In this document: piece after piece, positions 11,800 to 21,582 of the stretch
How positions within the stretch are numbered: position 1 is the stretch's first letter
Layout: every line of letters begins with the position of its first letter
Source: Monosiga brevicollis MX1
Taxonomy: Eukaryota; Opisthokonta; Choanoflagellata; Craspedida; Salpingoecidae
Assembly (NCBI RefSeq): GCF_000002865.3
Contig: NW_001865061.1
Span: 379,289 to 425,061, forward strand
Direction of reading: 5' to 3'
Length of the DNA stretch: 45,773 bases
Program-made: the position numbers and the translations under genes
The notes under the pieces: generated by a model
What the model saw: only the letters and a program-made list of their open reading frames with translations
Told to the model about the DNA's origin: nothing
The model's database searches: none

Positions 11800-14700
11800 T
11801 CACACAAGATTATCCGTGCTCAAGTCGTCGCCCGCTTCGTCCATGTCATCGTCAGCTTCCTCCACCTTGGCTGGCGTGCCAGGCACCGTCAAAGGCTGCC
11901 CGGTTACAGCGTGGCAAGAGAGCGTCTTGCGTCGTCGATAGAACAACATGTAGCTCTCCGTCGTCTTTGAGCAAATGGCACGGCAACAAGGTAAGAACGA
12001 CTTCCAAAAATGCAGCCCAGGCAAGGCGGCAAGGGGTCAAGGCGTACCACAATCTGGTTGGTGCGCATGGGCGTGACCCAGGCATCGTCATAATCACACC
12101 ACGCGCCCGACTCATCCAGGGCATATGCCGTATCTATATAGTGCCGCATCCAATACCCCGCGTCAGTGAGCACTTGCCACAGCCAAAAAGAGCAAGTTCA
12201 CGACCGCTCACAAAGCAAAACTCACAATGACCACCACCGTAGCCACCAGAGTGGTTGGACACGGCAAAACAGTCGTAGATGGCTCCCTCACGGTGCTTGG
12301 GCGAGAGCACATACGGAGACATATCCAGCCCCTCCAGCGGAAACTCCACAAGCGTATCAATCTTGTCACGATAAAAGCTATTACAGAGCAGCATGCCACA
12401 GCGTCATCAACAAGCCACGGCCAACCGCCCAAGCGAGGCCGACATGTGCGCGCGAATCAACAGGTCGCAGTTCCTTTGCTAGGCCGTACTCGGAATAGGA
12501 GAATCGCTTGAGGTGAACAACCATATTGTCGGGCAACGACCAAATTTCCATCTGCTTATCTGCCTCGCGATGCTCTTTACACTCAGGACAGTACCTACGG
12601 AGTCAAGTCGTGCTTTTGGTGAGGCGCGTGTTCATCTCGCCAACCGACAGGCGTGCGGCAAGTCTCGTACCACGTGTTGTCAGCCGTCAAGCGTTCTTTT
12701 TGAATGTAACGCTCAACGCACTCGCGCAAGGACACGGACGCGGCATCTCGCTCATCCACGTTGTTGTGTTTGTTCTTTCGCGCTGCTGTATAGGACACGT
12801 GGCTTGGCGCGGACTCGGCCTGGGTCAAGACAGCTTCGGTTGACAGCAAGTTCTCCTGTATTTCGAGACCACAGAACAGCTCGTCAAAAGGCGGTTGGGC
12901 CAGAAAGGACAACAGTCGAGGCGAACGCAAAAAACAGGCCATGGCACGTGCTTGATCCTTTGATCAAATACAGGACTGCTGAACCAGAAGCGAAAGCCAA
13001 ACCTACCGCATCTTCTCGCTCCCAATAAAGCTGAATGACGTGACGTTTAATGTCGACGGGCTCATCCGTGTCCAAGTCCAAACTCGGGCCCAGCCGCGAG
13101 TATGTGCTGGTGCGTGATTCCGAGCTGTACACCTCAAACAATTCGGTGACGGCCGGCCGGGGTGGCTGTGACTTGAAGGGTGCGGCCGCTTTCTCAACAA
13201 CTTTCGAGGTCTCATTGCCTTGAGCAGGAGCGTTGGCGGCTTGAACGTTGGCTTGAAGCTCGCGATCGAATTCGTCATCGCTGTCCTCGGCATCTTCCCT
13301 GGTATCCATACTGGGCGCGTCCTCGTTCTGGCCCTCGCTCGCGTCCTCCTCGTCGGACGACTCTGGATGAGATGGAGCATAATATTGCCTGTGCAAAAAA
13401 AAAACAAAAACAAAAATAAAAATAAAAAAACAAAAAAACAAATAAACAAAACATAGTTGAGGTTGAGGCAAAATACAAGCCGGCAAAGGTCGGACAACTG
13501 CAAAGAGAGGAGTGAATTTGCCGATCCAGTAACTCACGAGGCTTTGTCAGCTATGGCTGCCAACAGCTGACGACCCGTTGTGTCGGGGCCCGGGCGAATC
13601 AAAAAGGGGAAACCCGTGGTCTCCATGGCCGCGGCATACGACGTGCTATAGTACGAGCTGGTAAAGGCGCGGCCCTGGCGCATGTGGTACACGGGAATGA
13701 CCTCATCACTCCAAGAGGCGCCCTCAAGCGGCGGCACCTCAAAAATCGCCTAGAGGTGCACAGCATGTGTGAGCTGCTCGCCACAAAACAGCATGACCAC
13801 ATCCATGGGATTGGGAGGGACGACAATCATGCAAGAGGGGCGGGCGGCCCACGAACAACGTCATCGCCGTTGGTAATGTTGCCCATGGTGTCGTGTCCGT
13901 CAAAAATTTTGTAGAAGCGCGAATGATACAGGTCTGTGGCCACGAGCGAGCGAGGCTCGACTGCGGTTTCCTCAGCCACGGCGGCAATCATTTCTCGCAT
14001 AGTGCCCGATTTTGCTGGCAGCTCGACGGTGCACTGTGGGCAGATAGGCGTGAGCCATGGCCAGGCAAGTGTGACACAGACGTCATAAACGGGATAGGTC
14101 ACCCATGGAAAAACAAACAAACAAACAAACAAACAAACAAACAAAAACAATTGGGCTGGGGGCACACAGGCAGGGAGGACACGCGATCAAACCTTGGCTG
14201 GGGCGCGCCGAGGGTCCGCAAACACGACGGTGATAGTGAAGAAGGTCGTGTCCAATTCTGGAATGGGCACGGAAAGGTACATCATGGGATCAAAGGTGAC
14301 GGAGATCTTGTTGCACTCTGGGCAGTTGAGGGTGGACTTGATTTGCCCTTGGAACAAATCTACAATGATTGAGTCGTTGCGCAGCAAGTGCCGTGTCCAA
14401 GCTTCGCGTGCTGCAGTCACATCCTCACCCTCGGCCTAATGGGAGGCATGAATCAGCAACGTCAGAGTGACAGCAAGGTGAGACTATTATAGGCGGCATT
14501 CGAGAAAGGGCAAAAAGACGATGGACACCGTGCGCACGACAGGTGACACAAGAACATAGGAAGGTCCACGAATATTGAGGCTTTGGGGACGAAGCGCAGA
14601 CGCGCGAGATGCATGCGACAACGGACCTCCTTCGCTTCAACAAAGGGTTTCTTTTGAATGCGATTCAGATCCTCGTGAAGGCCGTCGAGCAGGAAGGCGG

Positions 14701-16226
14701 TCAGCTCCTGGGAGTCGTGCTGTTGATATCCGCTGAACTGTGGAGCAAACTTGCTGATGGTATCCTTGAGATGCCACGGCGAAACATCCGCCTGTGTGGC
14801 GGACCACAGCTTTTCGAGTAGCTCGGCATAAGCTTCGGCCAGGTGCCCATCGCAGCCAATCGGATTGTTCTTGTTCAAGTCCTGTTGCCAGCGCCCGGAG
14901 AGAAAGAACTGACGCAGGTCTGCACAATGGCTGAGGCACTGCAAGGCCGAGTTCATGAAACATGTGTTGCCCAGATTGCGGAGGCCCGTGCGTCCAGGCA
15001 GGATGGGCTTGTTCGAGGCGCGGCCATATGAACCACCATAAGTGGAGGTGCCGTAGTTGGAGGAATAACCGTAGGAGCGGTTCGTGAGGGTACTGCCCGG
15101 ACCGTAACCAGAGCCGGTGCCATTGGCATATGAGGTGCTGCTAATGCCACCACTGGAATTGTAGCTGGGAACTGCGGCGACCGTCTGGCCAGAGGAAGAG
15201 CTGGGAGCCGGGAGAGCGGCGCGAGCCAAGTCAGAGGGCCAAGCGCTGTCCGGGCTCTCACGCCACTCAACCACCTTGGGAAGTGCTTGGTTTAAAATAT
15301 TGTGGCAAAGCATTTCATGGGCATCCTCCTGATCCAATCGTTTATACCTAGGCCGAGCAAGCATCAGGGCAACCAAGAAAGGCACATTGAGTCGCGGTGA
15401 GCAAAGAAAGTGTTGTTGGCCAGTCGACCTGGAGAGGTCGTGGGCGTATCGTAGTGCGGCAAAATCGAGAGCTGCGCCAGCGGCCAACCTACCATTGGCG
15501 GGCCTGATACTCCCACAAGCGTGCTTCGACGGTGCCTGGAACATCAAACTGATCGAGGATGGCTGCCTTGAGGTCGGTTACCGTCTTGAGGCGCGAAATG
15601 CTGAGATCCTGCAATTTTGACTGGATGTTGTCATTATCTGTAACGGCCGCCACTCGAAATTTCAGGGGGTGGGTTTCCACCTGCAAACACCGAAGGTGAG
15701 CAGAGCAGCCAGAAACCAAGCAAATCAGGTGCGAAACGGCAGAACAACTTCTCGACACACCTTGGGACGGTTGTTTGCGTCGAGATAGACGGGGCAAACA
15801 AAAATGGCGGCTGGATCGTCCACACCGTACCAGGAGCGCAGGAGCGAAAAGGCCTCCAGGTTGACCTCGGCGGCGAAGGCCTGTGCCTGTAGCTTCCTGG
15901 TCTTGGCTAGAGAGCGCAGCACAAGAAGCGGGAGTGGATAAACATCAGAGAGATGCGCGAGGCAAGCTGCTGCGCATTGGGTCATTATTTTTTTTGTTTT
16001 TGTTTGGGAAGGACCAGGGATAGAGGACAAGAGGACGAACCATCCATCAAGCTGGACATGGGGATGGGGGAGGCCGGAGGCATGGAGGTCTTGCCCGCCA
16101 GGAACTCTGTCAAGGCCCGATGCCAGACAAAGGGGAGCAGTACGCTGTCGGATAGCAAGGCTGTGAGATGATAAGCCTGCCGAGGGTAGCCTGAGCCCGA
16201 GGTGAAGCAGGCATTGCTCATTGGCG

Positions 16227-16288
<62 letters not shown>

Positions 16289-16906
16289 ACGCACACACCA
16301 TTCCATGCCAGTCTTCCAGTCGTCCTTCTTGATGAAGGCCTCGTCATAGAGACGTTGCTGCTGAGCCTGGGTGGGAGCAGCAGGTTCGGCGCCATCATCC
16401 TGGGGTAGTCCGGTGTTCATGGCACTGGTGCTGCAAGACAGAGGAGAGCTGGCAGCAACGTAGAATCGAGGCTGAGCGCGTTGCAGCGCTTGGCTGTACG
16501 AGCCCGAAAGGCCGGGGGAGCAAGCAGCAGCAGCAGTAATGGTGGGAGAAGCAGCAGCGGCGTCGATGTCGGATGCTTTGATGGCCACGGTAGCAGGAGC
16601 TGTCGATGATGAAGCGTGCTGGGCACCGCGTCGACTTCTCCGGTGTCGTCGTCGAGGCTTGTTGTGCTCCAAGCCGGCCCCACTGCGTCTCCACAAGGGC
16701 GCCTCTGCGCCCACCTGGGAACCAAACGACCCCGCCTCTCGACCACCACTGGATCGTCGCCGCCACGCAGTACCCTCTCCAGTTGCTGTACACCCGCTCT
16801 TCCCAACCACAGCAGTCGTCACTGAACTTGTCGTGGACGTGGTCGAGGTCGCGGTCGCAGCGGCTGGAAAAGGCACTCTGCGCCCGGACTGTTCCGCCAC
16901 AACCAT
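11800..16906 (-). CDS. Ubiquitin carboxyl-terminal hydrolase, USP4/11/15 type
   Basis: A cysteine protease that removes ubiquitin. Exons (minus): about 16906-16300, about 16190-16044 (edges uncertain), 15906-15761, 15680-15493, 15347-14627, 14435-14193, 14033-13857, 13749-13538, 13388-13007, 12855-12671, 12594-12490, 12377-12226, 12133-12048 and 11964-11800. Domain order matches human USP15: an N-terminal DUSP-like region, a ubiquitin-like segment ending [14 protein letters not shown], a Tyr/Gly/Ser-rich linker, the Cys box ([19 protein letters not shown]), a first zinc CPEC, an acidic insert ([14 protein letters not shown]), a second CPEC, then the His box ([17 protein letters not shown]) and [10 protein letters not shown]. 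Cys, His and Asp (CDYDDAW) are all present. The start at 16906 has a good context (acaacaATGG). An in-frame Met at 16420 just before the DUSP region would drop 162 low-complexity residues. Confidence 0.88.
13399..13448. repeat. A-rich simple repeat in a USP intron
   Basis: AAAAAC/AAAAAT units on the plus strand form the pyrimidine tract of the intron ahead of the acidic-insert exon when read on the minus strand. Confidence 0.85.
14109..14150. repeat. (CAAA)n microsatellite in a USP intron
   Basis: About nine CAAA units lie in the intron between the exons ending at 14193 and starting at 14033. Confidence 0.9.
16229..16285. repeat. (CA)n microsatellite in USP intron 1
   Basis: About 28 CA units, read as (TG)n on the coding strand. 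They begin almost at the exon 1 donor and supply many GT dinucleotides, so the exact donor cannot be fixed from sequence. Confidence 0.93.
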
Positions 16907-16920
16907 TGTTGTGGCCAGTT

Positions 16921-17173
16921 CAGAGAGAGAAGAGAAGGAGAGAGAACAGAAGAGAAGAGAAGAGAAAGAAGAGAGAAGAGAGAAGAAGAGAAGAGAGAAG
17001 AGAAAAGAGAGTAGAGAGAAGAGAGAAGAGAGAAGAGAGAAGAGAGAAGAGAGAAGAGAGAGAAGAGAGTAGAGAGAAGAGAGAAGAGAGAAGAGAGAAG
17101 AAGAGAGAAGAGAGAAGAGAGAGAGAAGAGAGAGAGAGAGAGAAGAGAGAGAAGAGAGAGAAGAGAGAAGAGC
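16921..17173. repeat. GA/AGAGAG tract immediately upstream of USP
   Basis: About 250 bp of GA, GAA and GAGA units, read as CT on the USP coding strand, end about 15 bases before the ATG at 16906. It is probably 5' UTR or core promoter. It has no stops on the coding strand and so creates a false N-terminal extension of Ser/Leu residues. Confidence 0.92.
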
Positions 17174-17670
17174 CAACTTTGGCTGATGAGTGATCACGTC
17201 GTTCACAACACACACAGCTTCTTCTGGAAAGAGCTGATCTTTCGTCTATCTAATGTCAGACGATATTATTGAGCCAATGTTGGCGCGGCCTTGGTCGGCT
17301 TAAATGGCAGAGAGGGACACGTTTGGACGGAAACCAAGTTGGCCGCTGTGTGCGCTGCGGGGTGCAATGCGCTGGTGGGTGGTTGTTTGATTGGGTCCTT
17401 GAGCGGCTGTGAATCATGGGAAGAAAAATGCTGATCGTTGCTGGGTGGTTCCAATTCTGTGGTTGATCGTTCACGCAAGCACAAGGTCTCGGGCTAGTGT
17501 GCGCTGGATCTCAAGTTATGCCAAAGTCCATCTGCGTGCATGAATGTAAATGGATGAGGAAGCAAACGCGCCGCTCAGCGGAGTCGAAAGCAGCCGAAAT
17601 AAAAACAGGCCTAAGGCGAGGCGATAATAATGATAACATGGGTGGGTATATAGGCGACACAGGGCCGGCG
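17174..17670. other. Intergenic, USP 5' flank and TPR-CaaX 3' flank
   Basis: Both neighbours are on the minus strand. A 292-codon plus-strand frame (17497-18375) starts here, but it is the antisense of the disordered C-terminal exon of the TPR gene. I see no independent gene. Confidence 0.55.
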
Positions 17671-19662
17671 TTACATGACCGCACAAGCTCGGGAGCGTTG
17701 GGGCGGGCCGTGACTGGTGCGCGGTTCCACGATCAAGCGGTCAGGTATGTGGGGATGTGCGGCGGTCCGGTCGTCGCTCAGGGAGTCGTCGAGGTGGATG
17801 GGGAGTCGGGGCATTGGAGTTGGCGGTGGGCGGCGACGTTGGGAGGCGTTGCGCGCTGGGCCCTCACTGTCTGGAAGTGGAGATACAAACCCCACGGTAC
17901 CACTGCTGCGCTGGGGGTCAGCGCGAACAGGCGACAAGGGCATGTCGGTCGATTCAGGCAGGCTTGTGGGCCTGAGGTGGTTATCGCGGTCATGGTCTGG
18001 GTCATGTGCAGCTGTGGCAGGGCGACTGCTGTTGGGGGTGGTCACTTTTTGAAAGAGTTCCTCGTAGGCCACACTCATGCTAACGGGCCGGGTGCTGGTC
18101 AGGGGCGGGCTCAGGGGTTTGGTGCCCGAGCGCACAAGCTGGGACGTGTGGGGGCGGGGTGGGAGCTGAACGGCCGCGTCTGCGTAGGACGCGGAAGGGG
18201 GACCATGCCGGATATCAGGACGTGGTGTTTCACCCACGGCGAGACCATCGGGTCGGGTTGGACCAAAATCGCCCTCGTTGGCAGCGCCGTGGGAGCGCAG
18301 ACGATGGCGCAGTTGGTCGTGTGTCTGCAGAGCGTTCCAGGCCATAAAGGTGGCTTGTTCCACGCGCTCCCGTAGCTCAGCGTCATCGAGGCGCAGCGCC
18401 ATGCCCAAAACCTCCTGGTACAGGCGCAAGCTGCCATGAAGATCGCCGAGGTGAAACCGGACGGCTCCCATGTCTTCCAGGCAGCGAGCCGCGTGAAGGG
18501 GCCGGTTCAGCGTGGACAAGGACTCCCAAGCCACGTGGAGATGCTGCAGTGCTTCTTCAAATTGACTGAGATTGGCCTGATTTGGGAGGTGTGGGGGTGC
18601 ATTTGGAAGTTGGTAAGCGCATGAGGGGGGGGAGGAGATGCGCGGACGCGCCGGTTGACTGAAGCAGATATTTCGCATGACCAATAGACGTGATGATACG
18701 AACCAGACCGGTGGCGAGGTTGCGGGCAACGTTGGCACGATCCATGGGGTCACTCTCCACCTCATCCGCTGGCAGCAGATCCCAGGCCAAGCGGGCATGT
18801 TCCACAGCCTCATCATACCGGTCTGTCCGCGGCGCAAGCCGGCGGCAAGAGAATGTGAGGAAAAGGAGAAAGCGACTCGGGAAAACACTCTGAGCAAGGC
18901 GTGGGTCGGTAGATCGGGTGGGTCCAGCGACGTACCCAGAAGCAAAAGAACAGCCGATATGTTATTGTGTAGCTGCGCCAGGTAAGTGGTGCCGGCCGGG
19001 GCGATGGAGCTGGCTGAGAGGAAGAGGCTGCGGGCCAGTTCGAGGTTGCGAAGCTTGTAGGCGGCTTGAGCCGCAAAGGCGTATGCCAGCGGGAGCTCGG
19101 AGATGTCAGCAGGCAAGTTTTGACCAGACTCCCACATGGTAAGTCGTGGCTGCAAGAGTTGCAGGACCTGATCGTATCGTTGGTGAGCGAGCAGGGCACC
19201 GGCGGCATTCACGGCGGCCAGCAGCACGCCGTCATCATCCTCGCTCCGCTCAAAGAGGCGCAAAGCCTGACGTTGAGCGACAATAGCATCCTAAACAAGC
19301 GTCAAGAAGCGAAAGGCAGCGCAACGATCAGCGAGAGTTTGCCCCAGTAGGCAGTGAGTGCGCCGAGTGGTAAGTGCGCCGAGTGGTAAGTGCGCCGGGT
19401 GGTAAGTGCGCCGGGTGGTGCGCACCTCGTGCCGTTCGAGCGCTGAATAGGCAATGCCTAGGTTAAAGTAGGCGTTGGCAAAGTCATCATAGGCTTGCTT
19501 GCGGCCGGTATTGACATCATCCAAAAGAGCCTCAAGCAAATCGATGGCTTCGTCAAAGCGTCCCGCCATCAGAAGAGCGGCCCCCAACGACACGATGGCC
19601 CGGGCCGTGAGTCGGTCACGTCGTGCCAGCAGCCGCTCCACGACGGCTGGCGGGGGCATCAT
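17671..19662 (-). CDS. TPR-like helical-repeat protein ending in a CaaX box
   Basis: Exons (minus): 19662-19426, 19290-18936, 18822-18704 and 18576-17671; 538 residues with matching phases 0, 1, 0. The first 330 residues are tandem helix pairs of TPR type, for example SLGAALLMAGRFDEAIDLLEAL, NLGIAYSALERHEDAIVAQRQAL, DRYDEAVEHARLAWDLL, ANLSQFEEALQHLHVAWESL and LGDLHGSLRLYQEVLGMAL. The C-terminal 200 residues are Pro/Ser/Arg-rich and look disordered. The protein ends RACAVM. A Cys four from the end followed by two aliphatic residues and Met is a farnesyltransferase-type CaaX box, so the protein is probably lipidated and membrane-bound. Such repeats usually scaffold protein complexes; no specific orthologue was recognised. 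The start is the first of two adjacent Mets (19662, 19659); an upstream in-frame Met at 19752 is less likely. Confidence 0.75.
19357..19424. repeat. 16-bp minisatellite at a splice donor
   Basis: Four copies of a 16-bp unit (plus strand gtgcgccgagtggtaa and a variant with gggtgg) lie in intron 1 of the TPR-CaaX gene. On the gene's strand the array starts at the donor itself, so the donor GTGCGC is part of the terminal copy. Confidence 0.85.
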
Positions 19663-20668
19663 GGTGCCGGATCGCTGGGTAAAAGAGAGGCCCTGCTGTG
19701 CCGTTTTTTTTTCTTTTTCAACAAGAAATAAGTGAGCTCGTTGTTGTCGCACCGTACCAACGCCCTGCCTGCAGATGGCAGGCGAGCAGAGGACAGCAAA
19801 GGCGTTTAGCAGGGTAGCCGGCGCGGAGGGCTAACCTCTGATTTTTGTTGTCCGCAGTTGGCGGGGTGGTTGGCAAGGGGTGACAACAGCCAAAATAAAC
19901 AGCTATTCTCAACAACCTTAAATGATGCAGGAGGGCTTGCAAGCTCTTTTGGGGCAAAATTCGAATGTGTTTCACCATCAAAAACTTGATCAAAGCTTTT
20001 GTGATTATGCATGTACATGTGTCACCTTCGACGCTACGCTTTGCTTTATGTGTGTGTGTGATGAGGTGTAAAGGAGTGAGTGTGTAGTGTGAGTGTGTGT
20101 AGTGTAGTGAGTGTGTTGTGTGTAGTGTGAATGTATCGTACCAAGTACGTGTTAACATATGGCAGCGCCGGGTTGAGGGCGGCGCGGGAAGAGGCGACAG
20201 AGGGCACAGCAGAGAGCAAGTGCTGGTATCTGTGTAGTAGACGAGAAGCGGAAAAAAAGCCTCTCTTGCCGAACCCTCCTCACCGGGCACAGTGGTCTGC
20301 ATCGCTTGTTGTTATGGGCCTCTGAGTGATTGAGAAAAAGGCTTTATGGGACCGACGTACTGTGATGAACGACAAATGCAACGGCAGTCAGGTTGTGGGG
20401 TCCTGGAAAACCGTTAAGCTTTCAACAGGAAGGGAAAGGTTAGCTTGGAGATGCCGCTTTCTTGAGGTTGCCTCACCCTGCTGGGTCGCTGCCGTTTCGG
20501 CCTTTTGTCGGCGCAATGTATTTCTGCTTGTATCTCGATGCGTTTGTTGAAACGCTAACGTGCTTTCACCCTTTCCCTCATTGGACGACGATTTCTTCAA
20601 CTAACAACCAAACAAGCTTTTTTTTTAATTGCCAACGGCAGCGCATGTCCCGCGCACTGTTCACAGGC

Positions 20669-20676
<8 letters not shown>

Positions 20677-20730
<54 letters not shown>
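20677..20730. repeat. (CA)n microsatellite
   Basis: About 27 CA units in the divergent gap, followed by GAGAGACACA-type sequence. Confidence 0.95.
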
Positions 20731-20733
<3 letters not shown>

Positions 20734-21329
20734 AGACACAAACAGACACACAAATATACACATGCACCAGCGATCTGCCTGTTTACCGCCTGACCTGCCC
20801 GCCGAACCCTGTCCATTACCCCGGCCCCAACGCCGATCCAGTTGATAGTTGTTACGGCTCGAAACCGTTGCTGCGCTGTTAGAGAGAGAGAGAGTAGTTG
20901 CTATTGTCATTTCCCTTTACAAAGCTTACTGCTTGAAACGTCAGAGCTGTTGTGTTAAAGAGAACGCGTCATTCGTGTGTGAGTGGGCACTCTCTCTCTC
21001 TGCTTGTGTGACCGCTTTGACCTCTCTCTCTTCTCTTCCTCTAAAATTACACGTCTCTGTCTCTCTTTTGCTTTCTTACAGTGACAACTCTCTGGCTCTG
21101 GGTTTGCTGTTTTTCTCTCTCTCTGCGCTCGCTCGCCGACGAGTCAACACGCTCGGCACGACCGACCGGGTGTCAGGGCCAGCTTCACAGTCATTAGTGA
21201 CACTGGCGACCTCAGGGAGATAGAGGGTCTAGTCCATCTCCCTCCCTCCCTCTCGCTCGCCGCCGCTCTGTGCCCCAATTCCCCTTTGAACACTCTTGGT
21301 CAGCTTGATCAAAGCCGTTTTTGGTCAAA

Positions 21330-21337
21330 TCTCTCTC

Positions 21338-21401
<64 letters not shown>
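21330..21401. repeat. (CT)n tract upstream of the zinc-finger gene
   Basis: Nearly pure CT for about 70 bp, 180 bp before the chosen start. The zinc-finger frame stays open through it, giving an artificial Ser-Leu run if an upstream Met (21286) is used. Confidence 0.95.
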
Positions 21402-21402
<1 letters not shown>

Positions 21403-21582
21403 ACGGCCTTGGTCAGTCTTGCGCCCGCATCGTCCCCCGCTTCCCTCCTCCTCCCCCTTCCCCTCTCCCCCTCTCCCCTTGCCTCTGGCTTGTCAAGCGT
21501 CAATTCTCTTGGCTTTTTTGGAGCTGGTTGGTTGAACAGCGGCTGTGCGCTCGAGTGGTGCTTTCCCCCGTTGCCGCTGGTC

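Larger units (their letters stand above)
19663..21582. other. Large divergent intergenic region
   Basis: About 1.9 kb between the TPR-CaaX gene (minus) and the zinc-finger gene (plus). It contains a GTGTGT/GTAGTGT-rich stretch (about 20046-20131), a (CA)n tract (20677-20730), CT-rich DNA (20990-21125) and a dense CT tract (21330-21401). No protein or RNA gene is supported; open frames on both strands are low-complexity translations. It should hold both promoters and possibly unseen non-coding exons. Confidence 0.5.

Noticed and set aside
17497-18375. 292-codon plus-strand frame
   Set aside because: It is antisense to the disordered last exon of the TPR-CaaX gene; its Gly/Arg-rich composition is what antisense Pro/Ser coding DNA gives.
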